DNA of 64,000 nt from Cellulomonas sp. HZM (GTDB lineage Bacteria > Actinomycetota > Actinomycetes > Actinomycetales > Cellulomonadaceae): contig NZ_JEOE01000008.1 of the NCBI RefSeq assembly GCF_000708885.1, forward strand, positions 54,790-118,789. Direction: 5' to 3'. Under the pieces are notes generated by a model that saw only the letters and a list, made by a program, of their open reading frames with translations, had not been told where the DNA came from and searched no databases. The translations under genes were made by a program, and so were the position numbers. How positions within the stretch are numbered: the stretch's first letter is position 1; each line of letters starts with the position of its first letter. This document shows positions 27,955 to 37,804 of the stretch, in pieces.

Positions 27955-28701
27955 TCAGCCGAAGTAGCTGTTCATGCCGTGCGCGGCGAGGCCGGCGAGG
28001 ATGCCGCCGACGATCGGGCCGAACACCGGGACCCACGCGTACGACCAGTCGCTCGAGCCCTTGCCCTTGATGGGCAGCAGGGCGTGCGCGATGCGGGGGC
28101 CGAGGTCACGGTTCGGGTTGATCGCGTACCCGGTGGGCCCACCGAGGGAGGCGCCGATGCCGACCACGAGGAGCGCGACGGGCAGTGCGCCGAGCTTGGC
28201 CGGGTCCTTGCCGAACATGATGATGACGAACACCAGGACGAACGTGCCGATGACCTCGGTGACGAAGTTCCAGCCGTAGCTGCGCAGCTCCGGGCCGGTC
28301 GAGAAGACGCCGAGCTTGACCGCCGGCTCCGCGTCCTCGTCGAAGTGCTTCTTGTAGGCCAGGAACGCGAGGATCGCGCCGATGAAGGCGCCGAGCATCT
28401 CGCCGCCGAGGTACGTCATGGTCGAGCCGAACGTCACGGGCACGCCAGTGGCGTAGGTGTCCGCGCCGTTGGCCCACAGGCCCATCGTCACGGCGAAGTT
28501 CAGGTGGGCACCCGAGCGGTAGGCCGCGTACACGCCGGCGAACACCGCGAGGCCCCATCCGAAGTTGATGAGGAGCCAGCCACCGCCGAAGCCCTTCGTC
28601 TTCGGGAGGATCACGTTGGCGACCACACCGGCACCGAGCAGGATCAGGATCGCGGTCCCGACCGTCTCGGAGAGAAACACCTGCATGAGAGGGACGTTCA
28701 T
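27955..28701 (-). CDS. glpF: Glycerol uptake facilitator (MIP family) with altered NPA motifs
   Basis: A 248-residue MIP-family channel with six transmembrane segments and two half-helix loops, expected to let glycerol diffuse in for glpK. Oddly, both signature motifs are changed: the first loop reads HLNFAVT (normally NPA) and the second INPNRDLGPR (normally NPARD). The Asn residues and the selectivity-filter Arg are kept, so the pore can probably still form. GAGGAA precedes the ATG. It lies between glpD and glpK, which fixes the role by context. Confidence 0.9.
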   Translation of the reverse strand: MNVPLMQVFLSETVGTAILILLGAGVVANVILPKTKGFGGGWLLINFGWGLAVFAGVYAAYRSGAHLNFAVTMGLWANGADTYATGVPVTFGSTMTYLGGEMLGAFIGAILAFLAYKKHFDEDAEPAVKLGVFSTGPELRSYGWNFVTEVIGTFVLVFVIIMFGKDPAKLGALPVALLVVGIGASLGGPTGYAINPNRDLGPRIAHALLPIKGKGSSDWSYAWVPVFGPIVGGILAGLAAHGMNSYFG

Positions 28702-28793
28702 GGTTCCTCGCTTTCAAGGACGGACGTCGTTGTCACGTTCACCCCGCACCGCGCGCGGGGGGTCTGGGGCCGGCCTGCCCTGCCGGCGGCGGG

Positions 28794-30605
28794 TCAGGTG
28801 CCCGCTGGCTGGGAGGAGCCCCGACCTCCCGGTGAGCCGGGCTTGGTGCCGGCGTCGGTGGTGCTGCCCAGGTCCTTCATGGGTGCCAGGTCGGTCGCCG
28901 CGAGTCGCGCGCGCTCGGCGCTGACGTCGTCCGCCTCGAGCGCTGCCGCGTCCTCGGCGGCCGCACGGTCCCGGTACGCCTGGATCTCGCTCGCACGCGT
29001 CGCCGCGTCCCAGCCGAGCACGGGCGCGACGAGGTCGGCGATCTGCTCGAGCGCGCCGACGCCCTTGTCCGCCTGCTCGTAGTTGAGCCGGGTGCGGTGC
29101 ATGAGGATGTCGTCGAGGTGCAGCGCGCCTTCGTGGCTCGCGGCGTAGACGACCTCGGCGCCGATGTACGCGGGCGCGTGCTCGAGCGGCTCGGCGAGCT
29201 CCTCGTCGGCCTCGCACAGGTCGACCAGCTCTCCGAGCAGCGACCCGTACCGGTGCAGCAGGTGGTCCATGCGGGGGCGGTCCCAGCCCCAGCGGGAGCC
29301 GATCGCGCGCGACTGGCGCTGCAGCACGCGCAGGCCCTCGGCGCCGACGAGCGGCACGTCCTGCGTGATGGACGGAAGGGTCGTCGCGCGCGAGCCGATC
29401 GCGAAGTCGACCGCGTCCTTGGCCATGACGCGGTACGTCGTGAGCTTGCCGCCCGCGATCACGGTGAGACCCGGCGTGGGGGAGGCGACCGTGTGCTCGC
29501 GCGAGACCTTCGCCGACGACGTGCCCTCCTTGGTGCCGGGCTGCAGCAGGGGTCGCAGGCCGGCCCAGGTGCCGATGACGTCGTCGCGCGAGATGGGGCG
29601 GCTGAGCACGGTGTTGGCGTGGTCGATGACGTAGTCGATGTCCGCCGACGTCGCGACCGGGTGGGTCAGCTCCTGCTCCCACGGGGTGTCGGTGGTGCCG
29701 ATCACCCAGTACCGCGACCACGGGATGATGAACAGCACCGACTTCTCGGTCTGCAGGATCAGCCCCACGTCGCCGGAGATGCGGCTGCGCGGCACGACGA
29801 TGTGGATGCCCTTGCTCGCGAGCACGCGCAGGCCGCCCTCGGAGCCGGCGAGCGCCTCGGTCGTCTCGGTCCACACTCCGGTCGCGTTGATGACGTGGCG
29901 GGCGCGCACGTCGAAGTGCTCACCGGTCTCGAGGTCGACGAGCTCCGCACCGGTGACCGCGCCGCCCGTCGTGGTGTGCAGCCCGACGAGCTGCGTGCGC
30001 GACGCCGCGTGCGCGCCGTAGCTGACCGCGGTGCGCACGAGGGTCTCGACGAGGCGCGCGTCGTCGACGCTCGCGTCCCAGTACCGCACCGCGCCGATCG
30101 CGGCGTCGTGCCTCAGGTCGGGGAACAGGCGCTCCATGCCCTTGCGGGTGAGGTGCCGGTGGATCGGCATGGCCCGCTTGGAGCCGGACACGCTCGCGAG
30201 CGTGTCGTACAGCGCGACGCCCGCGCCCACGTACGCCCGCTCCCAGACGCGGTTCTCGAGCGGGTAGAGGAAGCTCACGGGCTTGACCAGGTGCGGTGCG
30301 AGCTTGTTGATGAGCAGGTCGCGCTCGGTGAGCGCCTCGCGCACCAGGTGGAAGTCGAGCATCTGGAGGTAGCGGAGGCCGCCGTGCACCAGCTTCGACG
30401 AGCGCGACGACGTGCCCGACGCCCAGTCCTGCGCCTCGACCACCGCGGTCGACAGCCCGCGCGTCACGGCGTCGAGCGCCACCCCGGCTCCGGTCACACC
30501 CCCGCCGATCACCAGGACGTCGAGCTCGTCCTCGCGCTCCGCGCTGCGCTTCAACGCCGCCAGCGCATCGGTGCGGGCCTGGGCGGTGAGCGGTGCGGTC
30601 CTCAC
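28794..30605 (-). CDS. glpD: Aerobic glycerol-3-phosphate dehydrogenase
   Basis: A 603-residue FAD enzyme that oxidises glycerol-3-phosphate to dihydroxyacetone phosphate and passes electrons to the quinone pool at the membrane. Seen: FAD-binding VLVIGGGVTGAGVALDAV, SGTSSRSSKLVHGGLRYL, NATGVW, GTTDTPW, VIAGGKLTTYRVMA, and the C-terminal DAO_C domain. The last 30 residues are a Gly/Pro-rich tail, probably disordered. I chose the GTG at 30605 because AGGAG is well placed before it; a longer frame would run across the promoter region. It is first in the glp operon, with a divergent SorC-type regulator 103 bases away. Confidence 0.94.
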   Translation of the reverse strand: MRTAPLTAQARTDALAALKRSAEREDELDVLVIGGGVTGAGVALDAVTRGLSTAVVEAQDWASGTSSRSSKLVHGGLRYLQMLDFHLVREALTERDLLINKLAPHLVKPVSFLYPLENRVWERAYVGAGVALYDTLASVSGSKRAMPIHRHLTRKGMERLFPDLRHDAAIGAVRYWDASVDDARLVETLVRTAVSYGAHAASRTQLVGLHTTTGGAVTGAELVDLETGEHFDVRARHVINATGVWTETTEALAGSEGGLRVLASKGIHIVVPRSRISGDVGLILQTEKSVLFIIPWSRYWVIGTTDTPWEQELTHPVATSADIDYVIDHANTVLSRPISRDDVIGTWAGLRPLLQPGTKEGTSSAKVSREHTVASPTPGLTVIAGGKLTTYRVMAKDAVDFAIGSRATTLPSITQDVPLVGAEGLRVLQRQSRAIGSRWGWDRPRMDHLLHRYGSLLGELVDLCEADEELAEPLEHAPAYIGAEVVYAASHEGALHLDDILMHRTRLNYEQADKGVGALEQIADLVAPVLGWDAATRASEIQAYRDRAAAEDAAALEADDVSAERARLAATDLAPMKDLGSTTDAGTKPGSPGGRGSSQPAGT

Positions 30606-30708
30606 GGGGCGACTCCTGGGATGTGGGCGATTCGGACGCTTGTTATCGTCGGACTCGGCGAACGAACGCGCAACCGCAGCGCACAAACGTGCAACGAAGG
30701 GGGTGGCC
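30606..30708. promoter_or_regulatory. Divergent glpD / SorC-regulator control region
   Basis: The gap between the divergent genes holds GTTATC (30642-30647), which reads GATAAC on the minus strand, a possible glpD -10, and TATCGT (30644-30649) on the plus strand. A run of related motifs lies at 30661-30699: CGAACG, GCGCAAC, the palindrome GCACAAACGTGC (30681-30692) and a second GTGCAAC. These are candidate operators for the SorC regulator. Confidence 0.4.
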
Positions 30709-31668
30709 GTGGGCGACGACCGCGAGCAGGACATGTTGAGGGCGGCCTCGATGTACTACCTGCAGGACCTCAAGATGGAGGTCATCGCACGGCACCTCGG
30801 GACGTCGCGCTCCACGGTGTCCCGCCTGCTCAAGCAGGCACGCGCGTCGGGGCTCGTCGAGATCACGCTGCGCCCCTCGTCCTCGCGCGCCCCGGGCCTG
30901 GGGCGGTCCGTGTCCGCGGCCTTCGGCATCGAGTCCTACGTGGTCCCGGTGCCGGACTCCGCGAGCCACGTCGAGCGGCTCACCCAGGTGTCGATGACGG
31001 CCGCGCGCCTGCTGTCCTCGTGGTTCGACTCGGACATGGTCATGGGCGTGGCCTGGGGGACGACGCTCGCGTCGGTGTCCCGGTTCCTGGCGCCGAAGCC
31101 GACGCGCGGCGCGTCCGTGGTGCAGCTCAACGGCGCGGCGAACATGCGCACGAGCGGCGTCGAGTACGCGAGCGACCTCATCTCCTCGTTCGGGTCGGCG
31201 TTCGACGCCGCGGTGCACCATTTCTCGGTGCCGGCGTTCTTCGACTACCCCGACACCAAGGACGCGATGTGGCGCGAGCGCTCGGTGCGGCGCGTGCTCG
31301 ACATGCAGGCGCGTGCGGACATCGCGGTCTTCTCGGTCGGCGCGGTCGCCGGCGCGGTCCCGTCGCACGTGTACTCCGCGGGCTACCTCGACGACGAGGA
31401 CGTGCAGCTGCTGCACGCCGAGGGCGTCGTCGGCGACGTGTGCACCGTGTTCCTGCGCGCCGACGGCTCGTGGCAGGACATCGCGCTCAACGCGCGCGCC
31501 ACCGGCCCCGACCCGGACCAGCTCCAGCACGTGCCGCGCCGGCTGTGCGTGGTGGCGGGCGACAACAAGGCGGCGCCGCTGCTGGCCGCGCTGCGGGCGG
31601 GGGTCGTGACGGACCTCGTCGTCGACGAGATCACCGCCGCGCGCCTGCTGGAGTCCGCGAACCGCTGA
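30709..31668 (+). CDS. SorC/DeoR-type sugar-binding transcriptional regulator
   Basis: A 319-residue SorC-family regulator: N-terminal helix-turn-helix (MYYLQDLKMEVIARHLG, SRSTVSRLLKQARASGLVEI) and a C-terminal sugar-phosphate-binding domain related to DeoR effector domains (VMGVAWGTTLASVSRFL, VVQLNGAANM, DIAVFSVGAV, LCVVAGDNKAAPLLAALRAG). The GTG at 30709 has GAAGGGG just upstream. It is divergent from glpD-F-K and therefore likely controls glycerol use, with glycerol-3-phosphate or a related sugar phosphate as the probable ligand (inference). This differs from the DeoR-type GlpR or IclR-type GylR more often seen. Confidence 0.88.
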   Translation: MGDDREQDMLRAASMYYLQDLKMEVIARHLGTSRSTVSRLLKQARASGLVEITLRPSSSRAPGLGRSVSAAFGIESYVVPVPDSASHVERLTQVSMTAARLLSSWFDSDMVMGVAWGTTLASVSRFLAPKPTRGASVVQLNGAANMRTSGVEYASDLISSFGSAFDAAVHHFSVPAFFDYPDTKDAMWRERSVRRVLDMQARADIAVFSVGAVAGAVPSHVYSAGYLDDEDVQLLHAEGVVGDVCTVFLRADGSWQDIALNARATGPDPDQLQHVPRRLCVVAGDNKAAPLLAALRAGVVTDLVVDEITAARLLESANR

Positions 31669-31796
31669 CCCGGGCGGGGTCGACGGCCCGGATCGCGGCC
31701 GGCTCACGGCACGGCCTCCGCGCGTGTGCGTTCTTCGTTACGCCCGCGCCCGCACGCGGGAACGGTGGCGCAACACGCGCTGCCTAGCGTCGGCGC

Positions 31797-34700
31797 ATGG
31801 AGCCGACGAGCGTGCGCACGGTGTGCTCGTACTGCGGCGTGGGCTGCGGGGTCGTGATCGACGTCGGTGCGGGTCCCGACGGTCGGCGGACGGCGCTCAA
31901 GGTCTCGGGCGACAAGGCGCACCCGGCCAACACCGGTCGTCTGTGCACCAAGGGCGCGACCCATGCCGACCTGCTGGCCGCGCCCGGGCGGCTCGGGACC
32001 GCGCTGGTCCGGCCCGAGCGCGGTGCGGCCCCCGTCGCGGTCCCGGTGGCGGACGCCGTCGAGCACGTCGCCGCGCGGCTCCGCGCGATCCTCGACCAGC
32101 ACGGGCCCGACGCCGTCGCGCTCTACGTCTCGGGGCAGATGTCGATCGAGGCGCAGTACCTCGCGAACAAGCTCGCCAAGGGGTTCCTGCGCACGCAGCA
32201 CATCGAGTCGAACTCGCGGCTGTGCATGGCGTCGGCCGGCAGCGGGTACAAGCTCTCGCTCGGCGCGGACGGGCCGCCCGGCTCGTACGACGACCTCGAC
32301 CACGCCGACGTCTTCCTCGTCGTCGGCGCGAACATGGCCGACTGCCACCCCATCCTGTTCCTGCGGATGATGGACCGCGTCAAGGCGGGCGCGCGCCTCG
32401 TCGTGGTCGACCCACGCCGCACCGCGACCGCGGAGAAGGCGGACCTGCACCTCGCGGTGCGGCCCGGCACCGACATCGCGCTGCTGAACGGGATCCTGCA
32501 CCTGCTGCTCGAGGGCGGGCACGTCGACGACGAGTTCGTGGCGGCGCACACCGAGGGCTGGGACCAGATGCCCGCGCTGCTCGCGGACTACCCGCCCGAC
32601 GTCGTCGAGCAGCTCACGGGCGTGCCGGCCGACGACCTGCGGACGGTCGCTCGGTGGATCGGCGAGGCGGGTGCGTGGACGAGCTGCTGGACCATGGGGC
32701 TCAACCAGTCGGTGCACGGCACGTGGAACACGAACGCGCTGGTCAACCTCCACCTCGCGACCGGTGCGATCTGCCGCCGCGGCGCCGGGCCCCTCTCGCT
32801 CACCGGCCAGCCGAACGCCATGGGCGGACGCGAGATGGGCTACATGGGTCCCGGGCTGCCGGGCCAGCGCTCGGTGCTCGTCGACGCGGACCGCTCGTTC
32901 GTCGAGGAGCTGTGGGGGATCGAGGCCGGCGCGCTGCGGACCGAGCACGGCACGGGCACGGTCGACATGTTCGCGCGCATGCGCGCGGGAGAGATCAAGG
33001 CGGCGTGGGTCGTCTGCACCAACCCCGTGGCGTCGATGGGCAACCGCACGAGCGTGCAGGAGGCGCTCGCGTGTGCCGAGCTCGTCGTGACGCAGGACGT
33101 CTACGCCGAGACCGAGACCAACGCCTTCGCGGACGTGGTGCTGCCCGCGACGCTGTGGGCGGAGTCCGACGGGGTCATGGTGAGCTCGGAGCGCACGCTC
33201 ACGCTCGTGCCGGGGGTGCTGGACCCGCCCGGCGAGGCCACTCCCGACTGGCGACTGATCGCCCAGGTCGCCTGTGCGCTGGGGTTCTCGGACGCTTTCA
33301 CGTACGCGTCGGCCTCCGACGTGTTCGACGAGCTGCGCAGCGCGTGGAACCCGGTGAGCGGCTGGGACCTGCGCGGCGTCACGCACGAGCGGCTGCGCGA
33401 GGGGCCCGTGCAGTGGCCGTGCCCCCCGGACGGCGCGGCGCGCAACCCCGTGCGGTACCTGAACGACGGCGTGAGCCAGGCGCTGCTGGTGGACGACGAG
33501 GGGCACCGGCCGGCACTCGTCTTCCCGACCCCGAGCGGGCGGGCGAGGTTCTGGCCGCGCCCGCACCTGCCCGCCGCCGAGCTGCCCGACGACGACTTCC
33601 CGTTCACGCTGAGCACCGGCAGGGTGCAGCACCAGTGGCACACGCGCACCAAGACCGGGAAGGTGGCGAAGCTCGAGCGGCTCAGCCCGGGGCCGTTCGT
33701 CGAGGTCCACCCGCAGGACGCCGCCGAGCTGGGCGTGCGCGACGGTGACGTGCTCGCGGTCGTCTCGCGTCGCGGCCGCGCGGAGGTGCCCGTCGTCGTC
33801 ACCGACCGCGTGCTGCCGGGCTGCTGCTTCGCGCCATTCCACTGGGGCGACCTGTTCGCCCCCGGCGTCGCGGTGAACGCCGTGACGAACGACGCCGTGG
33901 ACCCGGTCTCGTTCCAGCCCGAGCTGAAGGTGTGCGCCGTGCAGCTGACGAAGGTGCAGGTCACGGTCCGGCCGGACGAGGTCGTCGACGCGCCCGGGGT
34001 CGTCGGGGTCGCCGACGTCGCCGACGCGCTCGGGGTCGCGGGGATCACGCCGCCACGGCTCTCGGACCTGCAGCGCACGTACCTCGCCGGGCTGCTCGCC
34101 GGGGTCGCGTGCCGGCCGGACGGACCCGCGCCCGCCCTGCCACCGGGCGCGCCGTTCGATGCGCTCGAGGCCGCGTGGGTCGACGGCGTCCTCGCGGGCG
34201 CCTGGTCGCGCAGCCTCCCCGAGGTCGGCAGCGGGTCGCAGGCCGAACCGGTGCCCGGCCCGGACGGGCGCCCCGTCGCGGTGCTGTGGGCGTCGCAGAC
34301 GGGCAACGCCGAGCAGGTCGCGGCGCAGGCGGCCCAGAGGCTGCGCGACGCGGGGCGGACCGTGTCGGTGAACCAGCTCGACGCGGCGGGCGCCGCCGCG
34401 CTCGGCACCGGCGCGGACGTCGTCGTCGTCACGAGCACGTTCGGCGACGGCGACGCGCCCGACAACGGCACGGCGTTCTGGGACCAGCTCCGCGCCGACG
34501 ACGTGCGGGTCCCCGCCGGTCTGAGGTACGCGGTCATCGCGCTCGGCGACTCGAGCTACGCCGACTTCTGCGGGTTCGGCCGTCGCCTCGACGAGCGCCT
34601 CGGCGAGCTCGGCGCGACGCGTGTGCTCGAGCGCCGCGACTGCGAGCCCGACTTCGAGGACGCCGCCGCGGCGTGGGTCGACGCGCTGGTCGCAGCGCTC

Positions 34701-35960
34701 GCGGCGCCGGAGGCGGCTCGCCTGCCCGGTCCTGCGGCCGGCGAGGTCGCCGAGCAGCACTCCGAGCAGCACTCCGAGCAGCGTGGCGTCGAGCCCGTGC
34801 CGGCCCGCGGAGGGCTGCCCGGGACCACGGGCCCGGCCGCGGCACGGGCCACGCGCGCCGAGCCCGCGGGCGCGACGCTCGTCGGCAACCGGCTCCTCAG
34901 CCTCGACGGTTCGGCGAAGGAGGTCCGGCTCCTCACGTTCGAGGTCGACCCGGACAGGCACGCGTACGAGCCGGGCGACGCGTTCGGCGTGTGGCCCACC
35001 AACGCGCCCACCCTCGTCGACGAGTGGCTCGACCTGACCGGCGCGACCGGTGCGGAGGAGGTCCTCGCGGGTACGACGACGACGTTCGCCGACGCGTTGG
35101 CCGCCCGTCTCGACATCACCCGGCCCGGCCACGACCTGCTGCGCCTCGCGCTCGACCGCACGGGCGACCGCGAGCTGGCCCGGCTGCTGCGGCCGGGCAA
35201 CCGGGACGCGCTCGAGCGCTGGCTCTGGGGGCGCCAGACGCCCGACGTGCTGGCCGGCCTCGGGCTCGAGCTCTCGGCGCAGGAGTGGGTCGACGTCCTG
35301 CGCCCGCTGCAGCCGCGCCAGTACTCGATCTCGTCGAGCCCGCTCGTCGACCCCGGCCGGCTGTCCGTCACGGTGTCCGTCGTCCGGTACGAAGGGCCGA
35401 CCGGCCGCCGGCGCACGGGGGTCGCGTCGGCGCACCTCGCGGACGCGGACCTCGGCCTGCACGTCCCCGCGTTCGTGCAGCGGGCGCGGCACTTCCGCCC
35501 TCCCGCGAACCCCGATGCCGCCGCCGTCATGGTGGGACCCGGCACGGGCGTCGCGCCGTTCGTCGGCTTCCTCGACCACCGCCGCGCGCTCGGCCACGGA
35601 GGTCGCAACTGGCTCCTGTTCGGGGAGCAGCGCGAGGCGACGGACCACTACTACCGCACCGAGCTCACCGAGCTGCACCGTCACGGCACCCTCACGCGTC
35701 TGGACACCGCGTTCTCCCGGGACCGGCGGGACAAGGTGTACGTGCAGCACCGCATGCTCGAGCACGGCGCGCAGCTGTGGGCGTGGCTGCAGGACGGCGC
35801 TCACTTCTACGTGTGCGGCGACGCGTCGCGGATGGCGAAGGACGTCGACGCCGCGCTGCGCGAGGTCGCCGCGACGCACGGCCGGCTCGCGCCCGACGAC
35901 GCGGCCGCCTACGTGCGCGCGCTCCAGACCCAGGGCCGGTACGCGCGGGACGTGTACTGA
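31797..35960 (+). CDS. Assimilatory nitrate reductase fused to CysJ-like flavoreductase
   Basis: A 1,387-residue fusion. Residues 1 to about 720 are a molybdopterin nitrate reductase (NasA/NarB type): a [4Fe-4S] cluster at Cys10, 13, 17 and 50, the likely Mo-ligand Cys143 (SRLCMASA), NPVASMGN, and the molydopterin-dinucleotide-binding C-domain ([17 protein letters not shown]). From about 824 comes a flavodoxin domain ([12 protein letters not shown]), then from about 1015 an FAD/NADPH reductase ([22 protein letters not shown]-terminal GRYARDVY) like CysJ. One chain could thus carry electrons from NADPH through FAD and FMN to the Fe-S cluster and Mo to reduce nitrate to nitrite. TAGCGT lies 6 bases before the ATG with no ribosome site, so it is probably leaderless. 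No nitrite reductase or nitrate transporter is adjacent. Confidence 0.92.
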   Translation: MEPTSVRTVCSYCGVGCGVVIDVGAGPDGRRTALKVSGDKAHPANTGRLCTKGATHADLLAAPGRLGTALVRPERGAAPVAVPVADAVEHVAARLRAILDQHGPDAVALYVSGQMSIEAQYLANKLAKGFLRTQHIESNSRLCMASAGSGYKLSLGADGPPGSYDDLDHADVFLVVGANMADCHPILFLRMMDRVKAGARLVVVDPRRTATAEKADLHLAVRPGTDIALLNGILHLLLEGGHVDDEFVAAHTEGWDQMPALLADYPPDVVEQLTGVPADDLRTVARWIGEAGAWTSCWTMGLNQSVHGTWNTNALVNLHLATGAICRRGAGPLSLTGQPNAMGGREMGYMGPGLPGQRSVLVDADRSFVEELWGIEAGALRTEHGTGTVDMFARMRAGEIKAAWVVCTNPVASMGNRTSVQEALACAELVVTQDVYAETETNAFADVVLPATLWAESDGVMVSSERTLTLVPGVLDPPGEATPDWRLIAQVACALGFSDAFTYASASDVFDELRSAWNPVSGWDLRGVTHERLREGPVQWPCPPDGAARNPVRYLNDGVSQALLVDDEGHRPALVFPTPSGRARFWPRPHLPAAELPDDDFPFTLSTGRVQHQWHTRTKTGKVAKLERLSPGPFVEVHPQDAAELGVRDGDVLAVVSRRGRAEVPVVVTDRVLPGCCFAPFHWGDLFAPGVAVNAVTNDAVDPVSFQPELKVCAVQLTKVQVTVRPDEVVDAPGVVGVADVADALGVAGITPPRLSDLQRTYLAGLLAGVACRPDGPAPALPPGAPFDALEAAWVDGVLAGAWSRSLPEVGSGSQAEPVPGPDGRPVAVLWASQTGNAEQVAAQAAQRLRDAGRTVSVNQLDAAGAAALGTGADVVVVTSTFGDGDAPDNGTAFWDQLRADDVRVPAGLRYAVIALGDSSYADFCGFGRRLDERLGELGATRVLERRDCEPDFEDAAAAWVDALVAALAAPEAARLPGPAAGEVAEQHSEQHSEQRGVEPVPARGGLPGTTGPAAARATRAEPAGATLVGNRLLSLDGSAKEVRLLTFEVDPDRHAYEPGDAFGVWPTNAPTLVDEWLDLTGATGAEEVLAGTTTTFADALAARLDITRPGHDLLRLALDRTGDRELARLLRPGNRDALERWLWGRQTPDVLAGLGLELSAQEWVDVLRPLQPRQYSISSSPLVDPGRLSVTVSVVRYEGPTGRRRTGVASAHLADADLGLHVPAFVQRARHFRPPANPDAAAVMVGPGTGVAPFVGFLDHRRALGHGGRNWLLFGEQREATDHYYRTELTELHRHGTLTRLDTAFSRDRRDKVYVQHRMLEHGAQLWAWLQDGAHFYVCGDASRMAKDVDAALREVAATHGRLAPDDAAAYVRALQTQGRYARDVY

Positions 35961-36004
35961 TGACGTGCGCCGACCCGGGCGGGTGCGCCCGCTAGCGTGG
36001 CACC

Positions 36005-36526
36005 GTGACCAGCCCCTCCGTCGTCCCGCAGGTGCACGTACGTCCAGCCCTCCCCGCGGACGTGCGCGCCATCCGCGAGCTGGTGCAGCCGTATGCCGAC
36101 GAGCGGATCCTGCTCGCCAAGGAGTGGGTCGGGTACTACGAGGCGGTGCAGGAGTTCCTGGTCGCGGCGAATCCCGCCGGGCGCGTCGTCGGGTGCGGTG
36201 CGCTGCACGTCATGTGGCAGGACCTCGCGGAGATCCGCACGCTCGCGGTCGACCCGGCGGTGCGCGGGCTGCGCGTGGGGCACGCGCTGCTCGAGGCGCT
36301 CGTGCAGCGCGCGCGGGAGCTGGGGCTGCGGCGGCTGTTCTGCCTGACGTTCGAGGTGGACTTCTTCACGGCGCACGGGTTCCACGCGATCGAGGGCACG
36401 CCCGTGACGCCCGAGGTCTACGCGGAGCTGCTGCGCTCGCACGACGACGGCGTCGCGGAGTTCCTCGACCTCGCACGCGTGAAGCCCAACACGCTCGGCA
36501 ACACGCGCATGCTCATCGAGCTGTAG
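36005..36526 (+). CDS. argA: Amino-acid N-acetyltransferase (actinobacterial ArgA)
   Basis: A 173-residue GNAT protein of the short actinobacterial N-acetylglutamate synthase type (like Mycobacterium Rv2747), which starts arginine synthesis by acetylating glutamate. Seen: RILLAKEWVGYYEAVQEF, VVGCGALHVMWQDLAEIRTLAV, the acetyl-CoA loop RGLRVGHALLEAL, and LTFEVDFFTAHGF. The acetyl-CoA loop is R-G-L-R-V-G-H, close to the consensus Q/RxxGxG/A but with Arg in place of one Gly. TAGCGT lies 6 bases before the GTG, so this too is probably leaderless. Confidence 0.88.
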   Translation: MTSPSVVPQVHVRPALPADVRAIRELVQPYADERILLAKEWVGYYEAVQEFLVAANPAGRVVGCGALHVMWQDLAEIRTLAVDPAVRGLRVGHALLEALVQRARELGLRRLFCLTFEVDFFTAHGFHAIEGTPVTPEVYAELLRSHDDGVAEFLDLARVKPNTLGNTRMLIEL

Positions 36527-36549
36527 CGCGGCTGCGCGCCGGAGCGCCC

Positions 36550-36900
36550 TCAGTGCGGCAGGTGGGCCACGAGGTCGAACGGGCGGTCGCACTCGACGAC
36601 GACCGCGACGAGGTCGGTCACCGCCCACGTCTGGTGCTGCTCACCGGGAGCCCAGACCACCATCTCGCCCGCGCCGAGCTCGCGTCGTCCGCCGTCGTGC
36701 CCGGCGACCGTCGCGGTGCCGCTGACCACCACGAACGCCTGCGAGCGGACGGCGGGGTGCCGGCCGATCGTCCCGCCCGCGGCGACGTGCGCGACGTGGA
36801 CCTGCACGCCGCGGTCGTCCGTCGGCGGCAGCGCCTCCATCCGCACCCCCGTGGAGCGGAAGCTCTCGACGTCGTAGCCGACCGTGCGCGTCACGTGCAT
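36550..36900 (-). CDS. Cupin-domain protein
   Basis: A 116-residue single-cupin protein (GGTIGRHPAVRSQAFVVVSG, then GAGEMVVWAPGEQHQTWA). The cupin metal-binding pattern is only partly present (one His in motif 1, EQHQ in motif 2), so metal binding is uncertain. An ATG at 36909 is also in frame and would add three residues. It lies 22 bases after mutY and could be read from the same transcript. The function is unknown. Confidence 0.78.
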   Translation of the reverse strand: MHVTRTVGYDVESFRSTGVRMEALPPTDDRGVQVHVAHVAAGGTIGRHPAVRSQAFVVVSGTATVAGHDGGRRELGAGEMVVWAPGEQHQTWAVTDLVAVVVECDRPFDLVAHLPH

Positions 36901-36922
36901 GGCACCCATCCTGGCCCGCAGG

Positions 36923-37804
36923 TCAGCGCGGCAGCGTGAACGACGGGCCGTCGGAGCCGGGGACCTCCGCGACGAGCCCGTCGGCGACGAGCGACGCGAG
37001 GCACCGGTCGCGCTGCGCACCGGGAGGCCAGGCGTCGTCGAGCGCGTGCGGGGGGACGGGCTCGAGCGCCCCGCGGAGCAGCGCCATGACGCGCCCGCGC
37101 ACCTGGCGGTCGGTGCCCGCCCATGCCTGCGTGCGGCGGGCGTGCGCGTGCTCGTCGGCCGGGCGCCCCGCAGCGAGCCACGCGCACGACGTGCGCAGCG
37201 GGCACAGCTCGCACGCGGGGGACCGGGCCGTGCACACGAGCGCGCCGAGCTCCATCGAGGCGGCGGCCCAGCGGGCGGCGGTCGCCTCGTCGGCCGGGAC
37301 CAGGGCCGCGGCGTCCCGGGTCTCGGCCGCCGTCAGGTGCGGCGCGGGCAGGGCGACCCCCCGCGCCGCGCGGGCCAGCACGCGACGGACGTTGGTGTCG
37401 AGCACCACGGCGCGTCGGCCGAACGCGAACGCGCGCACGGCCGCCGCCGTGTAGGGGCCGACGCCCGGAAGGGCCAGCAGCGCGGCCTCGTCGTCCGGGA
37501 CCTCGCCGCCGTGCCGCTCGACGACGGCCCGCGCGCACTCCTGCAGCCGCAGCGCGCGGCGCGGGTAGCCCAGCCGGCCCCACGCGCGCAGGACGTCGGC
37601 GGTCGGGGCGTCGGCCAGGTCCGCGGGCGTCGGCCACGCGCCCATCCACGCGCGCCACGCCGGCTCGACGCGCACCACGGGCGTCTGCTGCAGCATCATC
37701 TCGCTGACCAGCACGCCCCACGGCGTGCGGTCGGGTGCGCGCCACGGCAGGTCGCGCGCGTTCTCGTCGAACCAGGCGACGACGTCGGCGACGAGCGGTG
37801 TCAC
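36923..37804 (-). CDS. mutY: A/G-specific adenine glycosylase
   Basis: A 293-residue MutY that removes adenine mispaired with 8-oxoguanine. Seen: WFDENARDLPWR, SEMMLQQTPV (catalytic Glu region), the helix-hairpin-helix LPGVGPYTAAAVRAFAF, LDTNVRRVLAR, and the [4Fe-4S] Cys set in CTARSPACELCPLRTSC (spacing 6-2-5). The usual C-terminal MutT-like 8-oxoG recognition domain is replaced by a short winged-helix-like tail, common in actinobacteria. The GTG start overlaps the DyP peroxidase stop as GTGA, tying it to the secreted-protein operon upstream. Confidence 0.93.
   Translation of the reverse strand: MTPLVADVVAWFDENARDLPWRAPDRTPWGVLVSEMMLQQTPVVRVEPAWRAWMGAWPTPADLADAPTADVLRAWGRLGYPRRALRLQECARAVVERHGGEVPDDEAALLALPGVGPYTAAAVRAFAFGRRAVVLDTNVRRVLARAARGVALPAPHLTAAETRDAAALVPADEATAARWAAASMELGALVCTARSPACELCPLRTSCAWLAAGRPADEHAHARRTQAWAGTDRQVRGRVMALLRGALEPVPPHALDDAWPPGAQRDRCLASLVADGLVAEVPGSDGPSFTLPR

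Noticed and set aside
29097..31787. An 896-codon plus-strand frame over glpD and the SorC gene
   Set aside because: It is a shadow of both real genes without any recognisable domain.
31704..35879. A 1,391-codon minus-strand frame opposite the nitrate reductase
   Set aside because: It has shadow-type composition (Arg, Val, Asp, His runs) and no domain, while the plus frame has clear cofactor motifs.
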